A DNA stretch of 64,000 nucleotides from UBA7374 sp049890275. Lineage in GTDB: Bacteria > Verrucomicrobiota > Verrucomicrobiia > Opitutales > Coraliomargaritaceae. A model generated the notes under the pieces. That model ran no database searches. It was not told the origin of the DNA and worked only from the letters and a program-made list of their open reading frames with translations. This document shows, in pieces, positions 45,641 to 54,424 of the stretch. Numbering within the stretch: position 1 is the stretch's first letter; every line of letters begins with the position of its first letter. The position numbers and the translations under genes were made by a program. Location: positions 62,001-126,000 of the forward strand of contig JBMHBT010000008.1 of assembly GCA_049890275.1 (NCBI GenBank), in the 5' to 3' direction.

Positions 45641-46660
45641 CTAGTTTTTACTCTTTACCCATTTACTAATACGGCCCGTAGCATTCCAGTCTTGCACATA
45701 CAAGTTGCACTCATTGTCCCAGGCCAGACCATGAGGAGCCGTAAAGATGCCCTCTTTCCAGTCCTCTGGAGCTACTTTAAAATTCGCCCATTGAGCTTTA
45801 TTCGGATTGTCACCCAGTACGCCGATTAGCTGATTTTTTTTATCCAATAGAGTAACCCGTCCTTGTAGCTCCGCGATCGCCACACGGCCGTCCTCACAAA
45901 TACTGGCAGCACATGGACGACGCAATCCGCCCATCACTTCACCGATAAATTCACCCTCCAGCGTAAAATGTACTAGGCGACGCTTTTCACGGTCTGAAAT
46001 AAGAATACGTGCAGGCTCATAACGCTTATCAATCGTCAGGCCATGCGGCGTTTTAAATTTATCCACGGCATGTGCGTCTTTGCCTCCGAAATGCGAGAGG
46101 TAATTTCCTTCTGCGTCGAACTCATAGATCCTATTTGTACCGTATCCGTCCGCTATAAGAATATGACCATCCGGCTTTACGGCAATAGCAGTGGGCTTGA
46201 ACGTACCCTCAACCCCGGATTCGCTCGGAAACTTCAGCCTCAGCACAATCTCGCCCGAAGTATTCATCTTTAACGCTTCTGCATTGTTATTGCGTGCGCC
46301 ATAGAGGTACTCCACCCCTTGTTCTTCATCAAGAAACAACGAGTGTATGTTTTTATACGGCTGACCGAGGAAGGTTTTCACAACCGCTCCACTAGAGTCG
46401 AAAACGTAGATCCCCTCGCTGCTACTTACATAAATCAGACCGGCCTTATCGACTGCAATACCACCATGCGTGGAACCGATAATCGGAGAAGACACCAGTT
46501 GCCCAACTGCACCCCAACCAGCAACTACAGCAAGCGGACGTTTGTCCGTATGAATCGATTCGTGTTCTGATCCAGTCGTCTGAATCTCATGCCCATGAGA
46601 ATGACCATTCAACACAATTGGCATGAAGGAGAATAAGCTGAGTACTATGTATTTAATCAT
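45641..46660 (-). CDS. Secreted NHL-repeat beta-propeller protein
   Basis: A 339-residue protein with a signal peptide at about residues 1-18 and a His-rich mature N-terminus (HSHGHE) that could bind metal. NHL-type propeller repeats follow, recognisable as GGIAVDKAGLIYVSSSEGIY, ITAVKPDGHILIADGYGTN-like units, THGLTIDK-type blades and a last one ending TAPHGLAWDNECNLYVQDW. It is 68 bases upstream of the DUF1592 gene on the same strand. NHL propellers in this phylum often accompany DUF1592 genes. The role may be binding or scaffolding; an enzymatic role cannot be excluded. Confidence 0.85.
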   Translation of the reverse strand: MIKYIVLSLFSFMPIVLNGHSHGHEIQTTGSEHESIHTDKRPLAVVAGWGAVGQLVSSPIIGSTHGGIAVDKAGLIYVSSSEGIYVFDSSGAVVKTFLGQPYKNIHSLFLDEEQGVEYLYGARNNNAEALKMNTSGEIVLRLKFPSESGVEGTFKPTAIAVKPDGHILIADGYGTNRIYEFDAEGNYLSHFGGKDAHAVDKFKTPHGLTIDKRYEPARILISDREKRRLVHFTLEGEFIGEVMGGLRRPCAASICEDGRVAIAELQGRVTLLDKKNQLIGVLGDNPNKAQWANFKVAPEDWKEGIFTAPHGLAWDNECNLYVQDWNATGRISKWVKSKN

Positions 46661-46815
46661 AACGTCTCTTCTGTTTTTACTGAGTGAATTAATGTGCGTG
46701 TATTTTATACGTTTTGGTCATTTTAAGTAGGCTGTCTATTTGGAAAAAAATTCGTATCCATTCGAAGATGGTCCACAACTACTCTGTATTGAGTACGATC
46801 TTCATGACCCATCTT

Positions 46816-47661
46816 CTAGGAGAACCATGCCTGCAGGCGTTCCGCCGAAAGCTTCACTGCATCCTCTCCAAATACTTCAAGCGTTGTCGGCCCATTGAAG
46901 CCTCTCTGCTTCAATTCAGCAGCAATTTCCGATAAGCCAATCACACCATCGCCCAGTGCAATCAGGCCCATTCCACAGCCGTATTGCGATCCCCGCTTGG
47001 ATTTCCAGTCTGCATCGAGGTCTTTCCAATGAACATGCTTAATCCGATCTGCAAAACGATCAATATACTCAAAATTATCACCGCCTCCAAGCCACAGATT
47101 GCCGGTATCCAAATTCAATCCAAATGTATCCGGGTGACCGATACGCTCCAAAAGCTCCGCAGTCGCCTCAACGCTATCGCTAACGACACCGTGAGGTTCA
47201 AACAACAGTTCAATACCCAACTCTTTCGCCCACAGCACCGGCCAGTATAATTTCTCTGCAATCGAGAAGATTCGTTCATCATAGCTTAGTTTCTCACCGA
47301 ATGCTGTCTTGGGATCTCCTTCGGTAGTAATGACCTGCTTCACTCCAAGATCACGTGCGAGACGAATCGCTTTAATCACTTGTGTTGTGCCATAACTATC
47401 CGGTGCAGTCGGATCGAGCAGATTAGCGTGCGCACAAACAGCTGTTAAGGTCAATTGGTGCTCCTCCGCCATCTTACGCACGCGAGAGGGATGTGCGTCC
47501 AGGCTTGCAGCCGCGGTAAAGCCAAACTCATTACCCAGCAAAGCTCCGTCGTGACTGTCGGTTAAATCCGCATAGGCAAAGCCCATGTCATGGATGGCTT
47601 TGAATTGTGCATCCAGAGTGCTGAATGGAGTAACTAAAGCAAAGCAGCCAATTTTTATCAT
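46816..47661 (-). CDS. Sugar phosphate isomerase/epimerase (xylose-isomerase-like TIM barrel)
   Basis: A 281-residue cytosolic AP-endonuclease-2/xylose-isomerase-like barrel. Metal-binding positions are suggested by LLFEPHGVV (Glu), LNLDTGNLWLGG (Asp), KHVHWKDLD (His) and TTLEVFGED (Glu). This family includes IolE-like dehydratases and hexulose or ketose 3-epimerases. It begins the group that includes the NHL, DUF1592 and DUF1552 genes. Together with the Gfo/Idh dehydrogenases it fits a pathway that oxidises and isomerises unusual galactan sugars such as 3,6-anhydrogalactose. This pathway assignment is inference. Confidence 0.85.
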   Translation of the reverse strand: MIKIGCFALVTPFSTLDAQFKAIHDMGFAYADLTDSHDGALLGNEFGFTAAASLDAHPSRVRKMAEEHQLTLTAVCAHANLLDPTAPDSYGTTQVIKAIRLARDLGVKQVITTEGDPKTAFGEKLSYDERIFSIAEKLYWPVLWAKELGIELLFEPHGVVSDSVEATAELLERIGHPDTFGLNLDTGNLWLGGGDNFEYIDRFADRIKHVHWKDLDADWKSKRGSQYGCGMGLIALGDGVIGLSEIAAELKQRGFNGPTTLEVFGEDAVKLSAERLQAWFS

Positions 47662-47975
47662 GATACAACAACATCTATGAAATAATACGGAGCTTCAAGT
47701 TATCTTTATATAGTATTCTCGGCCGAACTGGAGTACACTCAGAAGGTATCGCTTATACCTGAAATGAACGGACTGATTGCCAATACTTAAGACTCATACC
47801 CATATGCCATAGAATACCGCATACCCAGTATTCTAGTCTGCTTATAAATCGTCAATCAAGGTACACCAAATTTGCGTTTACGATCACGTAGAAGTCTTGC
47901 CGAATTCAATCAAAATAACTCTCAACGGGCGCACGATGAGTCTATTGTAGGCACAGTGGTAAACCCTTGAACTGC
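47662..47975. other. Intergenic region with an inverted repeat (no gene seen)
   Basis: This 314-base AT-rich stretch lies between the end of the GH50 gene and the start of the isomerase gene. No credible gene is present. It holds an inverted repeat TAGAATAC / GTATTCTA with ten bases between the arms (47810-47835), and a second AGTATTCT at 47712-47719. CATACCC occurs twice beside the repeat. The region should contain the promoter for the isomerase gene, so the palindrome may be an operator. Confidence 0.45.
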
Positions 47976-50234
47976 TTACTTCAAACCCTCGAATCGGATT
48001 TTATAAAGCTGCCGATTCACCTCCCTAGCCGCCTCAACAAGAGGCGCGTAAGGTGTATCGGTCACACTGACAAATCCGCTGTTGTAGTTCTCCCCGTCGA
48101 TGGCTCGACCGGTTGTTGGCGAGTCAACGTACTGAAACCAATGGGTGCCGACAAAATACGGACTACGAAGTACCGACTTTACATAGGCAACATGCTTCAC
48201 GCCACGATCTTCCTGATCGGAAGCAGTACAGATGCCCCCGTGAAACATCCCACGATCCGTCGCACCAAAATGAACTTCGCCGAGCAAGCTGGGCCGATCG
48301 ATTTCTTCTAACCATTCACCGAAATGACCGGGTAGTCCCTCCGTGTAGAGATTATAGCTGATAACGTCTGTATGCTTTGCAGCAGCCTGAATGGCATCCT
48401 CAGTTAAGCCCCAATCAGCAAAGCGCGCACCACAGTATAAATGGTTGGGCATAACTTTTTTCAGCTCACGATTCACTACTTTGAAGTACTCACTGATCAA
48501 AGCTTCCGAAAGCATGGCATAATCGGCACGCTGGGTATCACTGAGCTCCTCTTGATTCTGATAACCAGCTGCAAATACCTCCCATGATGGAATCTCCACA
48601 CCCCAAGAGGCATTCAAATTTTCAATAGATTTATAACGTTCCCGTAGCAAAGCCAAGAATGCGTCCTTCGCAGGACATTCGTCTGCCTTGCGACCGAGAG
48701 TATGGATCACGATTCCATAACGACCCTGATCACTGTAGTTGTTCCCCCAGCTGATTTCATTGTCGATAAAGATACCCACACACCATGGATCACCCTGAAT
48801 ATTTTGATCCAGCTGCGTAACTGTCGACTGCAAACTCCGAGCAAATTGAGGATCGAAAGGATCATGAATCGGCCCCCAGTAATCATTCCCCGTGGAAACC
48901 CGTTTGTGCTCTCCACGAATCCAGCCATGTGCAAAATAGGGCATGCGACCATTTTTATAAAAGATTGGGTCGTTCCAATTCCCAAGACAGGTAAAACCCC
49001 ACGACTGCATTCGATCGAGTGTCCGATCACCCCATATTTCATAGAACTCAGGGCCATACTTTCGCTGCAAATTAGCTCGGTAAAATGAATAGGTCTGCCC
49101 TTTCTTCACTGCTCCGGTATGGATGGAAGACGCATAAGAGTAATGGGCTGAAAGTGGATCCTCCATCTCGGGTAACCACTGAAACATTTCTCGGCGCAAC
49201 TTTGAGGTCACGTGTATGCCGGTTTTATTTTCAACATCATCGTAGTCGACCCCAGTAACGGTGTAGGTATTTGAAAAGCGATTGTTCGCCACACCATTCG
49301 CAAAATACAGATAACCATCCGGATCAACTAGGCTCCAGATACCATTGACTTTTTCGGCACGAAAAAAGCCTGTTGCTTCAAGACGTGGCCCGTCAAGCCA
49401 GCCACCAAACTTCGAGCGTCCAATAAAATCAGATTGTACCGCCAGCTGACTGCGCTCCTCTTCAGCCTGTTCCTGTAAATCAGTCGGACCGTGAATCTTA
49501 TCCTTCCAGTCCATTCCTGTGTATTGACCATACGCATCCACCAGGCTTTTCAAATTGGAGGTATCACCCTTTGGATTAGAAACGATACGAAGATTATCAA
49601 AAATCAACTCACGCTCGGTAAGATTCCCTTTGAGGAAGAGCCCAATATGTTGAATTGAGGCTAGATCAAGCACCCGTGTACCCCATGCATATTGAAAAGG
49701 AGTACCTCCGCCCACTTCAGCAGCGACCCTTGAAGGCCAACCTGTCATCCCCAGATTCAGGGCCTGATTCGAATTCGCTAAGTCCATATAGTACGTGCCC
49801 GTCTTACCTGCCGCAATATTTACATGGCTGGTTACACTTTGTGCTGTATCTTTGACGGTAAGAAAGAGTTGTGCGGACTCTGTTGAAGTATTGGTCACCT
49901 CAAAAACCAAACTACAATCGCCCAGCTCTGAAAAATCCCATGCTGTTTCCACTTCGAAAAACACTTTCTTATAGAGTGTTTCAGTAGAATACCTTACAGC
50001 TAAGGCACGTTGACCCGAAGTCACTCCTGCCCCTTCAACTAATGCGAAATCGACATTCTCGGCAATCGCCTCAACGGGTATGTCCTTCCCCTCAAAATCA
50101 AATAGTGAAACGGCACCAACTTGGGAGACATCTTCCTGCAGACCCTTCTGGCAACCACTGAGTACGCATGCAAAAATAGAAAAAAGTAAAACAACGGCTG
50201 TTGCAGCCAAGGAGTCAGGCTTAACGTTGAACAT
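47976..50234 (-). CDS. GH50-type beta-agarase, lipoprotein
   Basis: A 752-residue enzyme with a lipoprotein signal: hydrophobic core ATAVVLLFSIFACVLSGC with C28 as lipidation site, so it is anchored in the outer membrane or periplasm. Residues about 40-220 are a CBM-like beta domain. The catalytic barrel resembles GH50 agarases: GFFRAEKVNGIWSLVDPDG, GFTCLGNW, the acid/base candidate E493 in GIFIDNEISWG, and the nucleophile candidate E653 in LLGEVHFGA, near the motifs of the Aga50D family. It should release neoagarobiose from agarose ends. The ATG lacks a Shine-Dalgarno sequence. It lies 314 bases upstream of the isomerase gene on the same strand. Confidence 0.88.
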   Translation of the reverse strand: MFNVKPDSLAATAVVLLFSIFACVLSGCQKGLQEDVSQVGAVSLFDFEGKDIPVEAIAENVDFALVEGAGVTSGQRALAVRYSTETLYKKVFFEVETAWDFSELGDCSLVFEVTNTSTESAQLFLTVKDTAQSVTSHVNIAAGKTGTYYMDLANSNQALNLGMTGWPSRVAAEVGGGTPFQYAWGTRVLDLASIQHIGLFLKGNLTERELIFDNLRIVSNPKGDTSNLKSLVDAYGQYTGMDWKDKIHGPTDLQEQAEEERSQLAVQSDFIGRSKFGGWLDGPRLEATGFFRAEKVNGIWSLVDPDGYLYFANGVANNRFSNTYTVTGVDYDDVENKTGIHVTSKLRREMFQWLPEMEDPLSAHYSYASSIHTGAVKKGQTYSFYRANLQRKYGPEFYEIWGDRTLDRMQSWGFTCLGNWNDPIFYKNGRMPYFAHGWIRGEHKRVSTGNDYWGPIHDPFDPQFARSLQSTVTQLDQNIQGDPWCVGIFIDNEISWGNNYSDQGRYGIVIHTLGRKADECPAKDAFLALLRERYKSIENLNASWGVEIPSWEVFAAGYQNQEELSDTQRADYAMLSEALISEYFKVVNRELKKVMPNHLYCGARFADWGLTEDAIQAAAKHTDVISYNLYTEGLPGHFGEWLEEIDRPSLLGEVHFGATDRGMFHGGICTASDQEDRGVKHVAYVKSVLRSPYFVGTHWFQYVDSPTTGRAIDGENYNSGFVSVTDTPYAPLVEAAREVNRQLYKIRFEGLK

Positions 50235-50971
50235 AATTTAAAATTTTAAGTATAAAGACCGAGGGTACAACTGAGACGAATACAAATAAGCGAGAAAAAG
50301 AACAGATCAATTCACGTATCTCATTACAAATATCTGTGAATAAAGAGATAAAGAATATTCACAACCTGTCTGCATCTCAACGATCTCCCTATTATGATTC
50401 CGAAAAGAATGACTGTAGTGGAATAAATAGTGGTCTTAATTTTGAACGAGCGAAACGAAAGGAGACTGGAAAAGAACACACGGATCATTCTCAAGAGCGA
50501 TAACGGCGCCAAAGAGTATTTCAGGCCTATTCTGCCTGATGCACAGTGATTCAAGGCAACAAGGGCGGCAATAAAGAGAGTGGTCTGCACGTGCCCTTAC
50601 TCCTGCAATTAGCCTGAAAAGTCCCGGCCCGTTAGAAAGGGAAAACACAAAAAAAGAATGTGCCCGGGGCTTAGCAAAAATGGGGTTCAAAACCGTACGG
50701 TGATCCGAACGATGTCTATGATTTTATTCGCGCCCGCTCTGCATTGGGTACCGTTATCATAATTCATTTCGTCCTCAGAGTTAGGAATTGTTATAAAATG
50801 TACAGAATCCCGAAGAAAGATCTGCCTCTAAATGCTATCCAAATAGAATTCGTACTCTATATCCGTGGAACACGCAGTGACCTTCCGGCATGGAGTCTGG
50901 GTCCTTCGTTTCGTGCCGTCGAACACGCCATAGCCAGCACGGTTAAAAGATCCTCCCCTCATCATCTCCTT
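50235..50971. other. Intergenic region, no convincing gene
   Basis: Some 737 bases between the GH50 start and a sulfatase remnant. The frames at 50324-50590 and 50436-50690 (minus) and 50744-51136 (plus) have no conserved motif, and the last of these lies largely opposite the remnant. Since a sulfatase has been lost next to it, this stretch may hold further eroded sequence. The GH50 promoter must lie at its lower end. Confidence 0.4.
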
Positions 50972-51166
50972 TTATGGTATCGCATTATCGAACCCCGCCA
51001 TCCGCTGCATGAGTTCGTTCACCTTTTCCGGATAGTCGCTATAGAGATTGTTCCGCTCGCCGACATCCTCTTTCAGGTTAAAGAGCATCGGTTCTGCCTT
51101 GCTCTTTATGAGCAGAGGCTTCTTTACCGTTGGTAGCGGTAGCATTTCAAATTCATGATAAAGTCT
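50972..51166 (-). pseudogene. C-terminal remnant of a sulfatase
   Basis: A 64-codon minus-strand frame ends at 50972. Its sequence includes MLPLPTVKKPLLIKSKAEPM and then LFNLKEDVGERNNLYSDYPE, the typical end of S1 sulfatases (a Leu-x-Asp-Pro/Leu-Lys-Glu-Asp-x-x-Glu-x-x-Asn-Leu pattern), and closes with QRMAGFDNAIP. No catalytic core remains. It begins about 15 bases after the stop of the Gfo/Idh gene at 51182, the same dehydrogenase-sulfatase adjacency as the intact pair at 35520-38482 but in reversed order. Confidence 0.75.
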
Positions 51167-51181
51167 CTACCTACATTCAGT

Positions 51182-52537
51182 CTAGAGGGTGTACTCCCAC
51201 CCTTCGCGGACAGGTTCCTTCACCCACTGTTGGGCAAGCGCACTTGAGCACTCCATAGTCTGGGGATTCCAGGTAATGGTTTCATTGGCCCGTATCGCCA
51301 TGCTGCCAAGAAGCACCATCTCAGTCAATGGTGCCGCATACTCGAAATTGGATCCGCATTCATCGATCTCACTGCGAATTGCGGCCCAAAGATCTGTATG
51401 TGGGTCACCCGTAGGTGAACGCTCAATGGTCTTTTCTTTAAGCACATCACGATATTCACACATGCGCTCGCTCGGCCAAAGACGCGGCGACTGTGCACGC
51501 ATATCTTCATGGAAGACTGTTTCCTTGCTACCCTTCATATACATACCGTTTGAAGGCAATTCATCCATCCCCTCTAACTTTTCCGGGCGGTATTTGCCCT
51601 CATACCAATGCACCTTCACCGCCTTGCGCTCACTCTTGGCACCAAAATGATAAATCACGTGTGCACCGCGTGGTGTGTAATCGCTATTCAACCAGCGATC
51701 CATCTCTGCGATCTCAACCTTTTCAGGGTATCCCAAATCCAATGCCCAGAAAGGCACATCCAGTGTGTGGCAACCAATGTCACCGAGTGCACCGCAACCG
51801 TATTTCCAATACGCACGCCATCGGAGCGGCATATAGTCTTCGCTATACTCACATTCAGCAACGGGTCCCTGCCAGAGATCCCAATCGACACCCTCAGGCA
51901 CCGGAGCCGTTTCAACGGGTAACGGCTCAAACGTGAACCAGGGCAAGCGCGGACGATCCGTCCAGCAATGCACTTCCTCGACATCACCAAGAATTCCCTT
52001 TTGATACCATTCGACGATTCGGTGTGCACCTTCGAGGCAATGCCCCTGGTTGCCCATGACGGTCTTCACCTGATATTTTTCAGCTGCTGCCTGTAGCGTC
52101 CGAACCTGGTGAATATTATGTGCCAGCGGCTTCTGCACAAACACATGCTTACCCCGCTGCATCGCTTCCATTGCTATGGAGAAGTGCGTATGATCCGGAG
52201 TTGAAACCGCCACGGCATCGATCTCATCGCCCATCTTATCGAGCATCTTACGAAAATCATTAAATCGCTGCGCCTTGGGTGCCATTTGCGCGTGCTTTAA
52301 CGCCGCACGTTTTTCGAAACCGCTCGGGTTGGCTCGCCAATCCACATCGCACAAGGCGACGATATTTTCACCCAAGCTACGGCGCAGCCCGAATTGACCA
52401 ATCCCGCCAACACCGACCCAACCAATATTCACTTTGGAATTGGCAGCCTGTCCGGGCTGACCAATTGAAAAACGAGGCGCAGCCCACGTACCGGCACCGA
52501 TAACAGCTGTGGTTTTGCAGAAATTTCTACGATTCAT
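51182..52537 (-). CDS. Tat-exported Gfo/Idh/MocA-family oxidoreductase (second copy)
   Basis: A 451-residue protein with a twin-arginine start (MNRRNFCKTTAVIGAG). The Rossmann motif is VNIGWVGVGGIGQFG and the catalytic lysine segment is HVFVQKPLAHNIHQVR. Further shared features with the 35520 copy are NQGHCLEGAHRIVEWY, CWTDRPRLPW and GCGALGDIGCHTLDVPFW, so the two are paralogues from one subfamily. It likely oxidises a galactan-derived sugar in the periplasm. A sulfatase remnant follows immediately. Upstream is a long AT-rich gap with a perfect inverted repeat at 52727-52742. Confidence 0.9.
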   Translation of the reverse strand: MNRRNFCKTTAVIGAGTWAAPRFSIGQPGQAANSKVNIGWVGVGGIGQFGLRRSLGENIVALCDVDWRANPSGFEKRAALKHAQMAPKAQRFNDFRKMLDKMGDEIDAVAVSTPDHTHFSIAMEAMQRGKHVFVQKPLAHNIHQVRTLQAAAEKYQVKTVMGNQGHCLEGAHRIVEWYQKGILGDVEEVHCWTDRPRLPWFTFEPLPVETAPVPEGVDWDLWQGPVAECEYSEDYMPLRWRAYWKYGCGALGDIGCHTLDVPFWALDLGYPEKVEIAEMDRWLNSDYTPRGAHVIYHFGAKSERKAVKVHWYEGKYRPEKLEGMDELPSNGMYMKGSKETVFHEDMRAQSPRLWPSERMCEYRDVLKEKTIERSPTGDPHTDLWAAIRSEIDECGSNFEYAAPLTEMVLLGSMAIRANETITWNPQTMECSSALAQQWVKEPVREGWEYTL

Positions 52538-52841
52538 GACAGGGGATTCTACGGGCTATGTAACCAGATTAAGACACCAACTAAGTTGGGAAACTCATAC
52601 TCAATTTAGAATATGTCACTAGCCCAAAAATTATTACAGCGAATCATAACCTATTTTCTCACGATTACTTCCTGATCTACTGATTTCATTATACTTCTGC
52701 ACACTAGACCAAGTTACATAAATTTCGTATGCTTCAGCATACAGAAAAAGTTACTATTACTTGGGTTAGCTCATAGGACTTGGCCTTTGATAATTACGGG
52801 GACAGCTTCACTAGCCTGTGGAGCCATAGTACGATGGCATG
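52538..52841. other. Intergenic region with a perfect hairpin GTATGCT-TC-AGCATAC
   Basis: About 300 AT-rich bases upstream of the second Gfo/Idh gene. No gene is seen. The perfect seven-base palindromic arms at 52727-52742, about 190 bases upstream of the Gfo/Idh start, may be an operator; the 3' flank on the minus strand is not a clean U-tract, so a terminator is less likely. Confidence 0.45.
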
Positions 52842-52870
52842 AAAAACCGACTGAGGCTCTCGCAGTCGGT
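52842..52870 (-). terminator. Rho-independent terminator after tRNA-His
   Basis: On the minus strand ACCGACTG and CAGTCGGT form an eight-pair stem with a loop, followed immediately by TTTTTC. It starts 24 bases after the end of tRNA-His, so it terminates that transcript. Confidence 0.85.
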
Positions 52871-52893
52871 CTAAGTTCGAAAAAGGAAAAAAG

Positions 52894-52977
<84 letters not shown>

Positions 52978-53003
52978 TTCTGGCATTTCGGAACTAAAAA
53001 CTG

Positions 53004-53033
53004 TCTATAGTTCCACAATGGTCATTCTGTCAA
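53004..53033 (-). promoter_or_regulatory. Sigma-70 promoter of tRNA-His
   Basis: A perfect TTGACA and a TATAGA lie 18 bases apart on the minus strand; the predicted start point falls about 25 bases before the tRNA 5' end. This is the best vegetative promoter I can read in the window. Confidence 0.7.
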
Positions 53034-53117
53034 TACAGCTTTGATTCAAGATTCAGCCTTAACAGTTCATCTGTACGATTGCACCCATAAGCCAACAGAG
53101 CCGAGCAGCACAATCCC

Positions 53118-53780
53118 ATGAAAACAGTTCTCTTTGACCTAGACGGAACTTTGGTCGATAATTTCATCGCTATCGCAGGAAGCATCAACCATGCGCAAAG
53201 ACAACTGGATTTGCCCGAATCGTCTCTCCAGACGGTTCAATCTACAGTTGGAGGCGGCTACCAACTCACTCTGCAGCGATTATTCGGAAACGAACTCGCA
53301 AAAAAAGCAGAGGCTCACTTCGTCGAATACTTCAATGAACACCTACTGGATGGCGTTGAATTACTTCCGGGTGCTCGTGACCTCATTGTAAGACTGCATA
53401 AAAATGGAAAACAATTGGCAGTACTGACGAATAAAAATGGGAACGCCGCCCGAACAATCCTTCGCCATCTGGAAGTAGATCACTTTTTTGATGCCATTTT
53501 CGGAGTCGATGATGCGCCCCACCGCAAACCGGACCCTGCTTTCACACAGGCACTGCTTACAAAACTCTCCGCTCGACCAAAAGATTCTCTCCTCATTGGA
53601 GATTCCCCCTTTGATTTCGAAGCAGCCCACAATATGAATATGCCTTGCTGCCTTGTTACCACCGGGAGCCACTCAGCGGAACAACTCACGGCTGAGACCA
53701 CTTGCCGGGAAATTTTCTCCGATCTCAATGAGCTGACCTGCAAGTACTTCGACGCAAACCGAGAATACCAGCCAGCATGA
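53118..53780 (+). CDS. HAD hydrolase, phosphoglycolate-phosphatase-like (first of pair)
   Basis: A 220-residue Gph-type HAD enzyme. Motif I is LFDLDGTLVDN, with D7 and D9. The helical cap is residues about 16-80. Motif II is AVLTNKNG, motif III is the lysine in HRKPDP, and motif IV is LLIGDSPFDFEAA. The family removes phosphate from 2-phosphoglycolate and similar small phosphates; the actual substrate is not fixed by sequence. Its stop overlaps the next HAD gene by ATGA, and the two proteins are paralogous, so a duplication with subsequent specialisation is likely. Confidence 0.9.
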   Translation: MKTVLFDLDGTLVDNFIAIAGSINHAQRQLDLPESSLQTVQSTVGGGYQLTLQRLFGNELAKKAEAHFVEYFNEHLLDGVELLPGARDLIVRLHKNGKQLAVLTNKNGNAARTILRHLEVDHFFDAIFGVDDAPHRKPDPAFTQALLTKLSARPKDSLLIGDSPFDFEAAHNMNMPCCLVTTGSHSAEQLTAETTCREIFSDLNELTCKYFDANREYQPA

Positions 53781-54424
53781 CACTACCCAGCCATACCAGC
53801 GCCGTTCTCTGGGATATGGACGGCACCCTGATCGACCAGACTGAAGGCATCATTCGCTGCTATACAGAAGTTATATCAGCGCTTGGCTATCCGACACCCA
53901 ATCGAAAAGAAATACATCGAAGCATGGGAGGACCCATGGCACAGACGATGGCTCTATTTGTTCAACCAGAAGAACTGGATCAGGCATGTCTTCAATTTCG
54001 CACTCGCTTCCCGGAGATCATGTTTGAGGGCATGGTCATACTACCCGGAGCGCTTCAACTGATACGCCACTTCCACAAGCGAGGCGTGCCACAAGGTATT
54101 CTGACGAACAAGCACGGACCAACCGCAAGGAAAGTCTCTGAATACTGTATGTTTTCGGAATATATCGCGGTGTGCATGGGAAATACAGATACAGAGTGGA
54201 ATAAACCAGACCCGGCTCTAACCCGACATTTGCTGAAAGCCTTACACGTGACAGATGACAAAAATGCGATTATAATTGGAGATTCACCCACCGATGTAAA
54301 AAGCGCTGAAAATGCAGGACTTGCTTGCTATGCAGTCACTACCGGCGCACACAGTCAGGATGAATTAATCGCAGCTGGAGCAGCCGATGCTGTGACCTCA
54401 CTGGAGGACTGGCTACCCGCTTAG
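53777..54424 (+). CDS. HAD hydrolase, phosphoglycolate-phosphatase-like (second of pair)
   Basis: A 215-residue paralogue of the preceding gene. Motif I is VLWDMDGTLIDQTEG, motif II GILTNKHG, motif III in WNKPDPAL and motif IV IIIGDSPTDVKSAENAG. The first aspartate in DMDGT and the second are conserved, so activity is expected. It is coupled to the first HAD gene by ATGA, and its stop overlaps the convergent priA stop by four bases. The substrate is unknown. Confidence 0.9.
   Translation: MTLPSHTSAVLWDMDGTLIDQTEGIIRCYTEVISALGYPTPNRKEIHRSMGGPMAQTMALFVQPEELDQACLQFRTRFPEIMFEGMVILPGALQLIRHFHKRGVPQGILTNKHGPTARKVSEYCMFSEYIAVCMGNTDTEWNKPDPALTRHLLKALHVTDDKNAIIIGDSPTDVKSAENAGLACYAVTTGAHSQDELIAAGAADAVTSLEDWLPA

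Noticed and set aside
50324..50690. Two minus-strand frames upstream of the GH50 gene
   Set aside because: No conserved motif, overlapping one another in different frames, no ribosome binding site.
50744..51136. 130-residue plus-strand frame
   Set aside because: Largely antisense to the sulfatase remnant read on the minus strand.
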